Below, piece by piece: positions 24,714-33,900 of a DNA stretch of 64,000 bases (the stretch's first letter is position 1; each line of letters opens with the position of its first letter). Source of the stretch: Bacillus cereus G9842 (GTDB lineage Bacteria > Bacillota > Bacilli > Bacillales > Bacillaceae_G); assembly GCF_000021305.1 (NCBI RefSeq), contig NC_011772.1:2456001-2520000 (forward strand), written 5' to 3'. Made by a program: the position numbers and the translations under genes. Below the pieces are notes generated by a model. That model saw only the letters and a program-made list of their open reading frames with translations. It had not been told where the DNA came from and ran no database searches.

Positions 24714-25065
24714 ACAACTAAATATTTTTGATGTAGAACCAAAAATTTGTCAGTTTGATGTAAATAAAGCAAATGTAAAGAGGGGACTTGGTCGGGTTAC
24801 ATATGCAGATGTACGCGTTCATGTTCCCAAGAACGCTAAATGCACAGATGAATTACCACGTACAACTAAACAAGATGATCGTTATGACATCTTTGAACAC
24901 TATACAATGGCAATTTGGAGATTTCAACGAGCTGTAGATAAGTTTTTTAATTGGGATGCAGCCGAAGAATTGTGTAAGGCAGCAAGGGATAAAAAAGAAA
25001 TAATCCCAGTACGGATTTACTTAGGAAGTGGATTTAAGCCAGATGTTGTCGAGTACATGAAGTGA
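24706..25065 (+). CDS. Phage early protein, 119 aa, unknown
   Basis: Overlaps the AbrB-like gene by 8 bp, so it is coupled to it. Cytosolic and mixed-charge, with a conserved-looking motif pattern (LGRVTYADVRVHVPKNAKC, YDIFEHYTMAIWRFQRAVDKFFNW). No known domain recognised. Confidence 0.7.
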   Translation: MPKQLNIFDVEPKICQFDVNKANVKRGLGRVTYADVRVHVPKNAKCTDELPRTTKQDDRYDIFEHYTMAIWRFQRAVDKFFNWDAAEELCKAARDKKEIIPVRIYLGSGFKPDVVEYMK

Positions 25066-25084
25066 GAAAAAGGGAGAGGAACAT

Positions 25085-25249
25085 ATGAAACAAGAGATTG
25101 ATGTTACAAGTAATAAAGTATATGTGGTTACGGATGGGAAAATTCTTCCTTTTGACCCACCGGCAAGTGGTTATGGTGAACAAGTAGTAATTTGGGTTAA
25201 CGGTAAAGTTGGTCATGTTAAAACTACCTCCAATGAAATGATAAAGTAA
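25085..25249 (+). CDS. DUF3954-like small phage protein
   Basis: 54 residues with a beta-rich pattern (KVYVVTDGKILPFDPPASGYGEQVVIWVNGKVGHVK). This matches the short phage family DUF3954 in length and in the PPxxGxGxQxxxWxxGK signature. RBS GGGAGAGGAAC precedes the ATG. Confidence 0.75.
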   Translation: MKQEIDVTSNKVYVVTDGKILPFDPPASGYGEQVVIWVNGKVGHVKTTSNEMIK

Positions 25250-25274
25250 TTAGCTTTTTAAGGGAGTGTTTGAA

Positions 25275-25748
25275 ATGTCGGCTTTTAAAGTTCGAATTGC
25301 TTTAGAAGAAGTGAATTTCTTATGGGATCAAAGAGAGGTTTTCCAGTTTCGAGAGCTTTGGAATAGTAACTACACGCTTTTAGAGATTTCGAAAAGGTTT
25401 AAAAGAAAGCAAATAGAAGTAGCGGCACTTATTTTAGATCAAGTGGATAAGTTTAAGATCCGCAAAAGAAAAATGGGTTTAGGAGATATTGGTGACAAGA
25501 AAGTTCGGAATAAAAAGAAAAAAGAAATGCCATTATACGTCTACATTGCTTTAGAAGAGGTAAATTTTATTTGGAATGAGGACGATATAAAGCTTTTTAA
25601 GGATCTATGGATGAAGCAGCTTGGTATTGAAGAAATAGCAAACAAATTAAGAAGGCATCAAATTGAAATAGCAACATTAATATTGGATCAGTTCGGTTTA
25701 GAATACATGCTTAATTGTTTAATAGATACGAAAAAAAGAGTAGCGTAA
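25275..25748 (+). CDS. Phage protein with two tandem copies of a helical domain
   Basis: 157 residues made of two similar halves. Half 1 begins VRIALEEVNFLWDQREVF and ends QIEVAALILDQV; half 2 begins VYIALEEVNFIWNEDDIK and ends QIEIATLILDQF, joined by a basic linker (KKVRNKKKKEM). Each half ends in a helix-turn-helix-like stretch (LLEISKRFKRKQIEVAALI), recalling Myb/GcrA-type DNA binding. Function unknown. The start is the ATG at 25275 after AAGGGAGTG. Confidence 0.75.
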   Translation: MSAFKVRIALEEVNFLWDQREVFQFRELWNSNYTLLEISKRFKRKQIEVAALILDQVDKFKIRKRKMGLGDIGDKKVRNKKKKEMPLYVYIALEEVNFIWNEDDIKLFKDLWMKQLGIEEIANKLRRHQIEIATLILDQFGLEYMLNCLIDTKKRVA

Positions 25749-25768
25749 TTAAATTAGTGAGGGAGCGA

Positions 25769-26284
25769 ATGGAAATGAACTTAACTAAAATATTTGGAAT
25801 GCAAAAGGTATTGGATACAAAAATTATTAAGGAACATGGATTGGAAGGCAAAAATTTATTTTACAATATGATCCTTGCTTTACAAGTTGAAATCGGAGAA
25901 CTTGCAAATGAAACTAGATGTTTTAAGCATTGGAGCAATAAAGGGCCAAGTGAAAAAGAAGTTATTCTGATGGAATATGTTGATGGTTTACATTTCATAG
26001 CTTCATTAGGCAACGGTATTGGCTTTAATCCTAATGAATATAGTGCGGAATTTTTAAAGCACAACGCAAATGTATTTTCTGCAAGTTCGTTAGTGAGTCA
26101 ATTTAACAATGTATATGAAGCTGTATCGGAATTTCGTGCAACTCAAGATAGGGAGCTGTACGAAGAATTGCTATATTCCTACTTAGGATTAGGTAAGAAA
26201 TTAGGATTTACATTTGAAGAAATTGAGCAAGGTTATTACAAGAAGAATGAAGTAAATCATCAACGTCAGACTAATGGGTATTAA
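25769..26284 (+). CDS. Dimeric dUTPase (dUTPase_2 / all-alpha NTP pyrophosphatase)
   Basis: About 171 residues, all-helical. The metal-binding motif is in LQVEIGELANETRCFKHWSNK (ExxE), with a partner motif in MEYVDGLHFIASLG (ExxD). These are features of dimeric dUTPases, which hydrolyse dUTP to dUMP and keep uracil out of phage DNA. The start is an ATG at 25769 after GAGGGAG; a longer frame exists upstream without an RBS. Confidence 0.85.
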   Translation: MEMNLTKIFGMQKVLDTKIIKEHGLEGKNLFYNMILALQVEIGELANETRCFKHWSNKGPSEKEVILMEYVDGLHFIASLGNGIGFNPNEYSAEFLKHNANVFSASSLVSQFNNVYEAVSEFRATQDRELYEELLYSYLGLGKKLGFTFEEIEQGYYKKNEVNHQRQTNGY

Positions 26285-26287
26285 TCG

Positions 26288-26764
26288 ATGAAAGGTGTAT
26301 GCATAGATGTAGACCATTCAGCGCTACTGGGAATAAATGAAGAATATTTTTTATTCCCAGCAAAGCCTAATCATTACTATGTCAGCAAATTCAATCGTGA
26401 GGAATCACATTTGGGATGTTATCCAGCAGAGAGATTTAAAGTGGTGGAGAGCGAGGTTTTGACACCAGAACCGCAAATTAATATGCCTAATTTAGATGAA
26501 AGTAAATTCTATAAAGCTCAATTAATTTGGCGAACAAAAGGCTATAAAGATAAACCGCTTAAGGATTACATTATAAAGCCTAAAGGTACACATTGTTTCT
26601 TCTGGCATGATCGAGAACGTGAAAAATTATGCGGATGTTTTCCGATACATTGGTTTGCTAATTTTGAAGAATTAGCAGCGGAACCAGAAAAAGTTAAAGA
26701 AACGCCAAAGCAGGAACTTGTTTCATTGTTAGAAAGACCTGGTGGTCAACTAGCGTTCTTTTAA
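26288..26764 (+). CDS. Phage protein, 158 aa, two related halves
   Basis: The first half ends HYYVSKFNREESHLGCYPAERF and the second HCFFWHDREREKLCGCFPIHWF, so an internal duplication is likely. The C terminus, GGQLAFF, resembles the QLxLF sliding-clamp-binding pentapeptide, which would fit a replication-associated protein; that is speculative. It starts three bases after the dUTPase stop. Confidence 0.7.
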   Translation: MKGVCIDVDHSALLGINEEYFLFPAKPNHYYVSKFNREESHLGCYPAERFKVVESEVLTPEPQINMPNLDESKFYKAQLIWRTKGYKDKPLKDYIIKPKGTHCFFWHDREREKLCGCFPIHWFANFEELAAEPEKVKETPKQELVSLLERPGGQLAFF

Positions 26765-26795
26765 AATCTGTATTTTATTAAAAAATGGAGTTTGT

Positions 26796-26836
26796 AATGA
26801 AAAGAGCCATGAGTTGTGAAGGCTCATGGCTCATTG
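26796..26836. terminator. Hairpin at the end of the early operon
   Basis: A 10-bp perfect stem GAGCCATGAG/CTCATGGCTC with flanking AATGA/TCATT. The U tail is poor. Confidence 0.5.
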
Positions 26837-26991
26837 TATAAGGGTAAAGTCGTATTGACTTTATAAATAAATAATATCATAAACATCCAAATAAATACAA
26901 TAAAAGTAAATTAAATGGTATAAAATTTGGATTTTATTAAGAAAAAAGGAAGAGGTTTTTGAGAGTATGTATAAGCCCCTTCAATATTTAT

Positions 26992-28386
26992 CATTTTAGC
27001 CAAGAAGACTCCTTCCTCAAGGAGCGTGAAGGGTCACAGCACAGTGAGTAGGTGGGAGATGAATTGGCTTCGAACAAGGGGTGGCAGGAAGCCATCTTAA
27101 TTGTTCGACATATAGAAAGTGTTACTCCACTATCTATCGAATATACGTTCGGTGTATAATAGTCATATACCGAAATGGAGGTGAATGAAATGATGATTAA
27201 TAAAGCCTATAAGTTTCGTATCTATCCAAATAAAGCACAAGCAATTCTAATCAACAAAACGATTGGTTGTTCTCGCTTTGTATTCAATCATTTCCTATCC
27301 TTATGGGATCACGCATACAAAGAGACAGGAAAAGGCTTGACCTATGGTACATGCTCTGCCAAACTACCTGCCATGAAGAAAGAGTTTGTTTGGCTAAAAG
27401 AAGTGGATAGTATTGCGATTCAGTCGTCTGTTCGCAACCTTACGGATGCCTATACACGCTTTTTCAAAAAACAAAACAGCGCCCCGCGCTTTAAATCTAA
27501 GAAAAACAACGTACAATCTTATACCACAAAACAAACAAATGAAAACATTGCTGTTATAGAAAACAAAATTAAATTGCCAAAACTAGGGCTTGTTCGATTT
27601 GCCAAAAGTAGTGAAGTAAAGGGACGTATTGTAAATGCTACAGTTAGACGGAACCCTTCTGGTAGATATTTTGTGTCATTGTTAGTTGAAACAGAAGTAC
27701 AAGAACTTCCGAAAACAAATTCTTACATTGGAATAGATGTAGGACTAAAAGATTTCGCTATTTTGTCAGATGGAAGACCCTATAAAAATCCGAAGTTTTT
27801 CCGATCATTAGAAGCTAAGTTGGCGAAAGCACAGCGTGTTCTTTCTAGAAGAATGAAAGGATCTTCTCGCTGGAATAAGCAACGAGTAAAGGTAGCTAGA
27901 ATTCATGAATACATTTCAAATGCTAGAAAAGATTACTTAGACAAAATCTCAACTGAAATCATCAAAAACCACGATGTTATCGGTATTGAGAATTTGCAAG
28001 TATCGAATATGTTAAAGAATCATAAGTTAGCAAAAGCAATTAGTGAAGTGTCTTGGTCGCAATTTCGATACATGTTAGAATACAAAGCAAAATGGTACGG
28101 CAAACAAGTCATTGTCGTATCGAAAACATTTGCTTCCAGCCAATTATGCTCTTGTTGTGGATATCAGAACAAAGACGTTAAAAATCTAAACCTACGTGAA
28201 TGGGACTGTCCTTCTTGTCGTACACACCATGATAGGGATATTAACGCAAGTATCAATATAAAAAATGAAGCGATAAGGCTTCTAACCGCAAGGACTGCGG
28301 GGTTAGCCTAATCAACTAGAGTTCGATAGAACTCTTTACTTAGGAATCCCTCACTTCTAAACGAAGTGAAAGTGGGGGTAGTTCAA
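26992..28386 (+). mobile_element. TnpB-only insertion element, copy 2 (1395 bp)
   Basis: Appears identical by eye to copy 1, again immediately after TTTAT, with the same ends. It lies between the 158-aa early gene and the 200-aa gene and disrupts no obvious frame. Confidence 0.9.
27190..28311 (+). CDS. tnpB: TnpB-family RNA-guided nuclease (OrfB), copy 2
   Basis: The 373-residue translation is identical to copy 1, with RuvC residues Asp183, Glu267 and Asp350 and the four-Cys zinc finger intact. The guide part of its RNA would come from the flank after the right end (TAAGAGTAATTTATT), different from the other two copies. Confidence 0.93.
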   Translation: MMINKAYKFRIYPNKAQAILINKTIGCSRFVFNHFLSLWDHAYKETGKGLTYGTCSAKLPAMKKEFVWLKEVDSIAIQSSVRNLTDAYTRFFKKQNSAPRFKSKKNNVQSYTTKQTNENIAVIENKIKLPKLGLVRFAKSSEVKGRIVNATVRRNPSGRYFVSLLVETEVQELPKTNSYIGIDVGLKDFAILSDGRPYKNPKFFRSLEAKLAKAQRVLSRRMKGSSRWNKQRVKVARIHEYISNARKDYLDKISTEIIKNHDVIGIENLQVSNMLKNHKLAKAISEVSWSQFRYMLEYKAKWYGKQVIVVSKTFASSQLCSCCGYQNKDVKNLNLREWDCPSCRTHHDRDINASINIKNEAIRLLTARTAGLA

Positions 28387-28440
28387 TAAGAGTAATTTAT
28401 TACAAAAGCGTTATTTGAATACAAAAGGGGGAAATGGAAA

Positions 28441-29043
28441 ATGGAATACGTTGAAAAAGCAACTAAAGATATTAGAGAGAATTGGTTTGGAGGTCATGTA
28501 GCTGAAATTCAAGGTGAAGAAGGATTGCAGGTTATTTATTGGGGCAAGCCTGGAACAAATATGTATCGTACTAAATTTGTTCTTGCAGGATATAACGTAT
28601 TTATTTCAGGTGATATTGGGGAAGCGGTGTATAACCTTACATGTCCAGCAACATTAGAAAATATTAAAGGATTCAATTTAGGGTATTTCACTGAAAAGTT
28701 AACAGCTTTTCGTGAAGAACGTTGGGATTTTGATGAAGAAAAGGCAAAAAAGGAACTTGATGAATATTGGAAGGAATACGATATAAACGAAACAAGAGAA
28801 GACGGACAGGAAGTATATGATCGTATTATTTCAGCAATTGATGAGAGTTCATCTATGGAAGGTTACCATTTTTGGTTAAGTGACGTTTATCATAGCAGCT
28901 CATTAGATTCTGACACGTTGGAAGACATTTGGAATTTCGGTAAAAGGTTGCCACGTCGTTTAATTGGTTACTGGTTAGGATTGCAAATGGCAATTGAACA
29001 ATTAGAGAAAAGCAAACGTGCAGCAGAAGCAGTGACTTTATAA
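28441..29043 (+). CDS. Phage protein, 200 aa, unknown
   Basis: A cytosolic acidic protein, strong RBS AAAGGGGGAAATGGAAA before the ATG. Features: MYRTKFVLAGYNVFISGDIGEAVYNL near the N terminus and a charged helix DEEKAKKELDEYWKEYDI. It recalls conserved early proteins of Bacillus and Listeria phages but no function is known to me. Probably once contiguous with the early operon before insertion copy 2. Confidence 0.7.
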   Translation: MEYVEKATKDIRENWFGGHVAEIQGEEGLQVIYWGKPGTNMYRTKFVLAGYNVFISGDIGEAVYNLTCPATLENIKGFNLGYFTEKLTAFREERWDFDEEKAKKELDEYWKEYDINETREDGQEVYDRIISAIDESSSMEGYHFWLSDVYHSSSLDSDTLEDIWNFGKRLPRRLIGYWLGLQMAIEQLEKSKRAAEAVTL

Positions 29044-29670
29044 CAAAATAGTTATTTTATAACCCAAAATAAAAGAACCCGTTTGTTATAAACGGATTCT
29101 TCCCTTAAGGTGTGCAAGGAATACAAGGTAACTGGCCTAGGGAAACCTGTAGAATTCCTTGTAATTGTAATGTATGCAAAGGAATCAATAAGGTTAATGA
29201 ATTTTAAACAAAATTCTTATTTGAATGGAAAAGGGGGATACAAATGAAGTTTGTTTTGCTGAAGGTTGAAGAGGTGTTAAAAGCAACGTCTATAAGTGAA
29301 GGTGTAGTTTTAGAGGGAGTCACACAAAAATAAAAAATTTAAGAGAACAGGAAGGTCGGAACCCAGATCCTAAATATCATAAAAAAGCATGAAGGTGAAA
29401 TATAACAAAATCTTTATTTAAATAAAAAGAGCGCTAATCGTGAGCGCTCCTTATACCTCATTATAACGACAGTGACGAACTCACATTATATAGAAAGGCA
29501 CTATTATTGTATGTCAGAGTATGAGATTAGTGAATAGATATAGATAAAATCTTTATTCAAAAATTAAAGAGTGGTTTTTAAGTGGCTCTATGACTAAGAG
29601 TTATTTTAAATTTTTTATGGTTTTGAAGTATTTAAGCAATAATTTTGTTTAAGACTAAGATATTTTCTCA
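29044..29670. other. Mostly non-coding stretch with hairpins
   Basis: Contains a terminator-like hairpin at 29072-29102 (AGAACCCGTTT/AAACGGATTCT), another at 29427-29450 (GAGCGCT/AGCGCTC) and one possible tiny gene (29244-29333). Otherwise nothing is seen. Confidence 0.5.
29244..29333 (+). CDS. Possible 29-aa peptide gene
   Basis: Begins MKFVLLKVEEVLKATSISEG, preceded by a strong AAGGGGGATACAA ribosome binding site. Too short to classify; it may be chance. Confidence 0.35.
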   Translation: MKFVLLKVEEVLKATSISEGVVLEGVTQK

Positions 29671-30249
29671 TTAGTAATACCGATTTGCTTCAGTAGACAT
29701 GGCAATCGCTTTTGTTTCATGAACTGTACCATAGGGATGTTCTGGAGGTGCATATATAGAGTAAATTTTAAGTGGTTTATTCCCCATATTAATTACATTA
29801 TGCCATTTTCCAGCAGGTATCATAATTGCATAGTCATCATAGACCATTTCTTGAAAATCTAATTTATCTTTGTTATCACCCATTTGAACGAGTCCTTGAC
29901 CCTCTTCAATACGTATGAATTGATCGGTTGTAGGGTGTACTTCTAAACCTATGTCATCATCAACATTAATACTCATTAAAGTTACTTGTAAGTTTTTTCC
30001 TGTCCAGATAGCGGTTCGGTAAGTATTGTTTTGTTTGGTGGCTTGATTAATATTCAATACAAATGGTCTAGTTCCATAATCTGTTAATCTGAAATTTTCA
30101 CAATAAGGATATCGGTTGTGGTCCAAAGCATTATTGTTGTAACTGTAATAATAAGGATTCCAAGCGTAAATCCAATTATTGTTATTCCAGATGCTATCCA
30201 TTGGGCTTTGAGATGGATAATAATAACGTGGAATATGTTGCATATCCAA
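29671..30249 (-). CDS. Cupin-domain protein with Tyr/Asn-rich N terminus
   Basis: 192 residues. The first 50 are rich in Tyr, Asn and Pro (RYYYPSQSPMDSIWNNNNW), a make-up common in spore-coat proteins. The rest is a cupin barrel: GLEVHPTTDQFIRIEEGQGLVQMG contains the first metal motif (one His and Glu) and IPAGKWHNVINMG the second. The ligand is unknown. It is oriented against the phage genes, so it is probably cargo. RBS GAGAGGAGCTTGG lies upstream on the minus strand. Start region is only 54 bp from insertion copy 3. Confidence 0.75.
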   Translation of the reverse strand: MDMQHIPRYYYPSQSPMDSIWNNNNWIYAWNPYYYSYNNNALDHNRYPYCENFRLTDYGTRPFVLNINQATKQNNTYRTAIWTGKNLQVTLMSINVDDDIGLEVHPTTDQFIRIEEGQGLVQMGDNKDKLDFQEMVYDDYAIMIPAGKWHNVINMGNKPLKIYSIYAPPEHPYGTVHETKAIAMSTEANRYY

Positions 30250-30303
30250 GCTCCTCTCATAATTTTATCATTTACTTTTTATCCTATGCTGTTGTCTATT
30301 TAT

Positions 30304-31698
30304 CATTTTAGCCAAGAAGACTCCTTCCTCAAGGAGCGTGAAGGGTCACAGCACAGTGAGTAGGTGGGAGATGAATTGGCTTCGAACAAGGGGTGGCAGG
30401 AAGCCATCTTAATTGTTCGACATATAGAAAGTGTTACTCCACTATCTATCGAATATACGTTCGGTGTATAATAGTCATATACCGAAATGGAGGTGAATGA
30501 AATGATGATTAATAAAGCCTATAAGTTTCGTATCTATCCAAATAAAGCACAAGCAATTCTAATCAACAAAACGATTGGTTGTTCTCGCTTTGTATTCAAT
30601 CATTTCCTATCCTTATGGGATCACGCATACAAAGAGACAGGAAAAGGCTTGACCTATGGTACATGCTCTGCCAAACTACCTGCCATGAAGAAAGAGTTTG
30701 TTTGGCTAAAAGAAGTGGATAGTATTGCGATTCAGTCGTCTGTTCGCAACCTTACGGATGCCTATACACGCTTTTTCAAAAAACAAAACAGCGCCCCGCG
30801 CTTTAAATCTAAGAAAAACAACGTACAATCTTATACCACAAAACAAACAAATGAAAACATTGCTGTTATAGAAAACAAAATTAAATTGCCAAAACTAGGG
30901 CTTGTTCGATTTGCCAAAAGTAGTGAAGTAAAGGGACGTATTGTAAATGCTACAGTTAGACGGAACCCTTCTGGTAGATATTTTGTGTCATTGTTAGTTG
31001 AAACAGAAGTACAAGAACTTCCGAAAACAAATTCTTACATTGGAATAGATGTAGGACTAAAAGATTTCGCTATTTTGTCAGATGGAAGACCCTATAAAAA
31101 TCCGAAGTTTTTCCGATCATTAGAAGCTAAGTTGGCGAAAGCACAGCGTGTTCTTTCTAGAAGAATGAAAGGATCTTCTCGCTGGAATAAGCAACGAGTA
31201 AAGGTAGCTAGAATTCATGAATACATTTCAAATGCTAGAAAAGATTACTTAGACAAAATCTCAACTGAAATCATCAAAAACCACGATGTTATCGGTATTG
31301 AGAATTTGCAAGTATCGAATATGTTAAAGAATCATAAGTTAGCAAAAGCAATTAGTGAAGTGTCTTGGTCGCAATTTCGATACATGTTAGAATACAAAGC
31401 AAAATGGTACGGCAAACAAGTCATTGTCGTATCGAAAACATTTGCTTCCAGCCAATTATGCTCTTGTTGTGGATATCAGAACAAAGACGTTAAAAATCTA
31501 AACCTACGTGAATGGGACTGTCCTTCTTGTCGTACACACCATGATAGGGATATTAACGCAAGTATCAATATAAAAAATGAAGCGATAAGGCTTCTAACCG
31601 CAAGGACTGCGGGGTTAGCCTAATCAACTAGAGTTCGATAGAACTCTTTACTTAGGAATCCCTCACTTCTAAACGAAGTGAAAGTGGGGGTAGTTCAA
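30304..31698 (+). mobile_element. TnpB-only insertion element, copy 3 (1395 bp)
   Basis: Third apparently identical copy, after TTTAT and ending TTCAA. The gene on its right has no 5' end and the left flank does not supply one, suggesting an adjacent deletion. Confidence 0.9.
30502..31623 (+). CDS. tnpB: TnpB-family RNA-guided nuclease (OrfB), copy 3
   Basis: The translation is identical to copies 1 and 2 with all catalytic and zinc residues present. The flank-derived guide would start AAGCAGTAATGTAAG. Confidence 0.93.
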   Translation: MMINKAYKFRIYPNKAQAILINKTIGCSRFVFNHFLSLWDHAYKETGKGLTYGTCSAKLPAMKKEFVWLKEVDSIAIQSSVRNLTDAYTRFFKKQNSAPRFKSKKNNVQSYTTKQTNENIAVIENKIKLPKLGLVRFAKSSEVKGRIVNATVRRNPSGRYFVSLLVETEVQELPKTNSYIGIDVGLKDFAILSDGRPYKNPKFFRSLEAKLAKAQRVLSRRMKGSSRWNKQRVKVARIHEYISNARKDYLDKISTEIIKNHDVIGIENLQVSNMLKNHKLAKAISEVSWSQFRYMLEYKAKWYGKQVIVVSKTFASSQLCSCCGYQNKDVKNLNLREWDCPSCRTHHDRDINASINIKNEAIRLLTARTAGLA

Positions 31699-31699
31699 A

Positions 31700-32263
31700 A
31701 GCAGTAATGTAAGAAAGGATTTAAATGTTTATGGAAACGTATTACAGGCTGTTGGAAATGCTTTAGAGGCTGATGGTCAAGGAGAAGTGTCTCTTGAAAA
31801 AATCGGTAATGAAATCCAATCAATTGGTAATGTCACTGTAATATCTGGATTGATTATCGATTTTAAAGAAGAAACACAAATTAAATTAGTGATTGCCGGG
31901 AATTGGACACAGGCTTTGGGTGGACTTACAGCATTAGCAGATGAATTTGAGGATACATCCGATAAAGATGAATCCTTAAATATTATAGGAAACTTATTAC
32001 AATCAATTGGGAATTCATTACAGGCAATAGGAGGTGTTGACGAATTAAAAAGTATCAGAAATGAGGACCAGTCTAATAAAGAAGGTAATGTAAATGATGT
32101 GGAGAAAGATACAGACACTCAGGTAAACAACGAAACTAATGAAAATGAAGAAGGAAAGCTAATAGATATTATAGGAAGTTGGGTTCAAGCAGTTGGTTCT
32201 GTAATTTCATTAATTGGACAAATACGTGAAGAGAGTGAGGAATTGGAAGGGAACGATGAATAG
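31700..32263 (+). pseudogene. DUF6944-like repetitive protein, 5' end missing
   Basis: The frame is open from the insertion element boundary to 32263 (about 187 codons) and reads NVRKDLNVYGNVLQAVGNALEADG, then three more units of the type IGNLLQSIGNSLQAIGG and IIGSWVQAVGSVISLIG. This repeat pattern matches B. cereus group DUF6944-type proteins, which normally have about 40 more N-terminal residues. The only internal starts are a GTG at 31787 and similar, without an RBS. It was probably truncated when insertion copy 3 and a deletion arose. Confidence 0.65.
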
Positions 32264-32423
32264 AGTAATTTAATAGAACAGTTAAAACAATAATTCTTTT
32301 AAAGTGAAAGCAAACAGAATATAGTCCGGCTAGAAAACTAGAGGACACCAATTCATTAAACCAGTAATTAAAGCTGTTTTAAGAATAGGTGTCCTTTTTA
32401 TTTTAAAAAAGGGGATGTGGGGA

Positions 32424-32594
32424 ATGGAGGTATTAAAAGATCAATTACGTGAATGGAAAAAGCAATCGAACCAATCGAAAAAGAAAAATAAGAAAAAACG
32501 AAAAGAGAAATTTAGTACTCGTGAAATTGAAGAGTTAATGGGTATGTATAGACCTTGTTATGAGCGTAGACGTGGAGCATTAAGACAAAAATAA
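32424..32594 (+). CDS. Small basic phage protein, 56 aa
   Basis: MEVLKDQLREWKKQSN is followed by a Lys-rich stretch (KKKNKKKRKEK) and EIEELMGMYRPCYERRRGALRQK. Such small basic proteins are usual just before ArpU in Bacillus phages; nucleic-acid binding is likely. RBS AAGGGGATGTGGGGA. Confidence 0.65.
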   Translation: MEVLKDQLREWKKQSNQSKKKNKKKRKEKFSTREIEELMGMYRPCYERRRGALRQK

Positions 32595-32621
32595 TTAAAA
32601 AATAAAAAGGAGTGGTCTTAC

Positions 32622-33104
32622 ATGACTAAACAATTATCTTTCTTACCAAAAATCGATAGAACGGCAACACAAGAGGAATTAGAAGGTGTGTTGGAAAGCG
32701 TACGTATACATAGACAATTTGGGATGATGCGTAAAGAAATGAAAGTTACTCCTTCTTATGAAATACGTGAGCACGGTCCTACACATGCAGTTGGAAAACC
32801 GTTAGAAGATGTTGCCATAGCAAATATTCAACAAAGTAAACGAGAAGAATGGCTTGAAAGGATGTCATTACGTATTGATCAATTTCTAAATCGATTAGGA
32901 AACGGACGAGCAGGAATTATCCAAAGAGATATTATTTATAAACGCTATTTAGAAGAAGAGGATGTATGTGATTACATGGTCTATAACGAAATTGGAATGT
33001 CAGAGCGTACTTATCGACGTTGGAAGTCTAAAGCTTTTTATAAGCTTGCTTTTGCACTTGGATTAGAAGTTTACGAGACAGAAGAGACTGGAGGTAATGA
33101 ATAA
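32622..33104 (+). CDS. ArpU-family late transcription regulator
   Basis: 160 residues. The C-terminal part has a sigma-like region 4 helix-turn-helix (IIQRDIIYKRYLEEEDVCDYMVYNEIGMSERTYRRWKSKAFYKLAFAL is the ArpU pattern read in parts). ArpU-type proteins activate the packaging, head and tail genes. It overlaps the recombinase gene start by one base. Confidence 0.85.
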   Translation: MTKQLSFLPKIDRTATQEELEGVLESVRIHRQFGMMRKEMKVTPSYEIREHGPTHAVGKPLEDVAIANIQQSKREEWLERMSLRIDQFLNRLGNGRAGIIQRDIIYKRYLEEEDVCDYMVYNEIGMSERTYRRWKSKAFYKLAFALGLEVYETEETGGNE

Positions 33105-33646
33105 TGAATTTTGTTCAGCCAATACGTGATCCAGAAAAAATACAGCAGCTAAAAGAGTATTTTAAGGAAAAGAGCTTACGTAATTACATTCTCTTCATTA
33201 TGGGTATTAATACAGGTCTTAGAATATCAGATATTTTGAAATTAAAAGTAGGTGATGTCAAAGGCAGCCATATCTCTATGAGGGAAAAGAAAACAGGAAA
33301 ACAAAAACGTATTCAAATTACTGCAGCATTAAAAAGAGAGCTTAAATGGTTTTTAGAAGAAAGAGAAGATCATGAGTATTTGTTGCAAAGTAGACAAGGG
33401 AAGAATCGTCCTATCGGTCGCAGCATGGCATATAAGATATTAAGTATAGCCGCAGCAGAGTTCGGATTAGATGAAATAGGAACACATACGCTAAGAAAGA
33501 CGTACGGGTATCATATGTACATGCAAACGAAAAACATAGCATTACTCATGGAGATATTCAATCACTCGTCAGAGAAGGTCACATTACGTTATATAGGTGT
33601 AAATCAAGATGAAATGGATAAAGCAATGACTAGGTTTAAAATCTAA
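33104..33646 (+). CDS. Small phage tyrosine recombinase (XerC/D-like)
   Basis: 180 residues, catalytic domain only. Arg in NTGLRISDILKLK, His-Arg in GTHTLRKTYG, His in IFNHSSEKVTLRY and Tyr in RYIGVNQDEMD are present. It is much shorter than the integrase and lacks the arm-binding part. Such genes follow ArpU in many Bacillus phages with no known role. A decayed copy of its 3' end lies outside the prophage at 15490-15640. Confidence 0.85.
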   Translation: MNFVQPIRDPEKIQQLKEYFKEKSLRNYILFIMGINTGLRISDILKLKVGDVKGSHISMREKKTGKQKRIQITAALKRELKWFLEEREDHEYLLQSRQGKNRPIGRSMAYKILSIAAAEFGLDEIGTHTLRKTYGYHMYMQTKNIALLMEIFNHSSEKVTLRYIGVNQDEMDKAMTRFKI

Positions 33647-33900
33647 TCATTGCTTTTTTCTTTTTAAATCTAGGGGTATCGCCAGCATTTTTGAAAACCC
33701 CTGAGCAAAGAGCATACAAAAATTTTTGCAGTTTTCGACTAATCCAGTAACAAACGAGAACCCGAAAACCCGCACCAGGAGTAGCTTCCCTTGTCAGAAT
33801 AAGGGGCCACTTTTTCCCTGCTACCGATAATAGGACGTTATAGTAACTAGTTTTGTATAGAATATTCATGTGTTTCTTAGAAAACTAAAGGGCCAATTTA
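33647..33900. other. Intergenic region with left copy of a 28-bp inverted motif
   Basis: No gene on the plus strand. At 33671-33698 the minus strand reads a 28-base motif (GTTTTCAAAAATGCTGG... to CCCCTA) that matches the plus strand at 34757-34784 in 23 of 28 positions. Confidence 0.45.

Noticed and set aside
33104..33646. Small recombinase as the prophage integrase
   Set aside because: It lacks the arm-binding and core-binding domains and is far from the att sites; the 369-aa gene at attL fits better.
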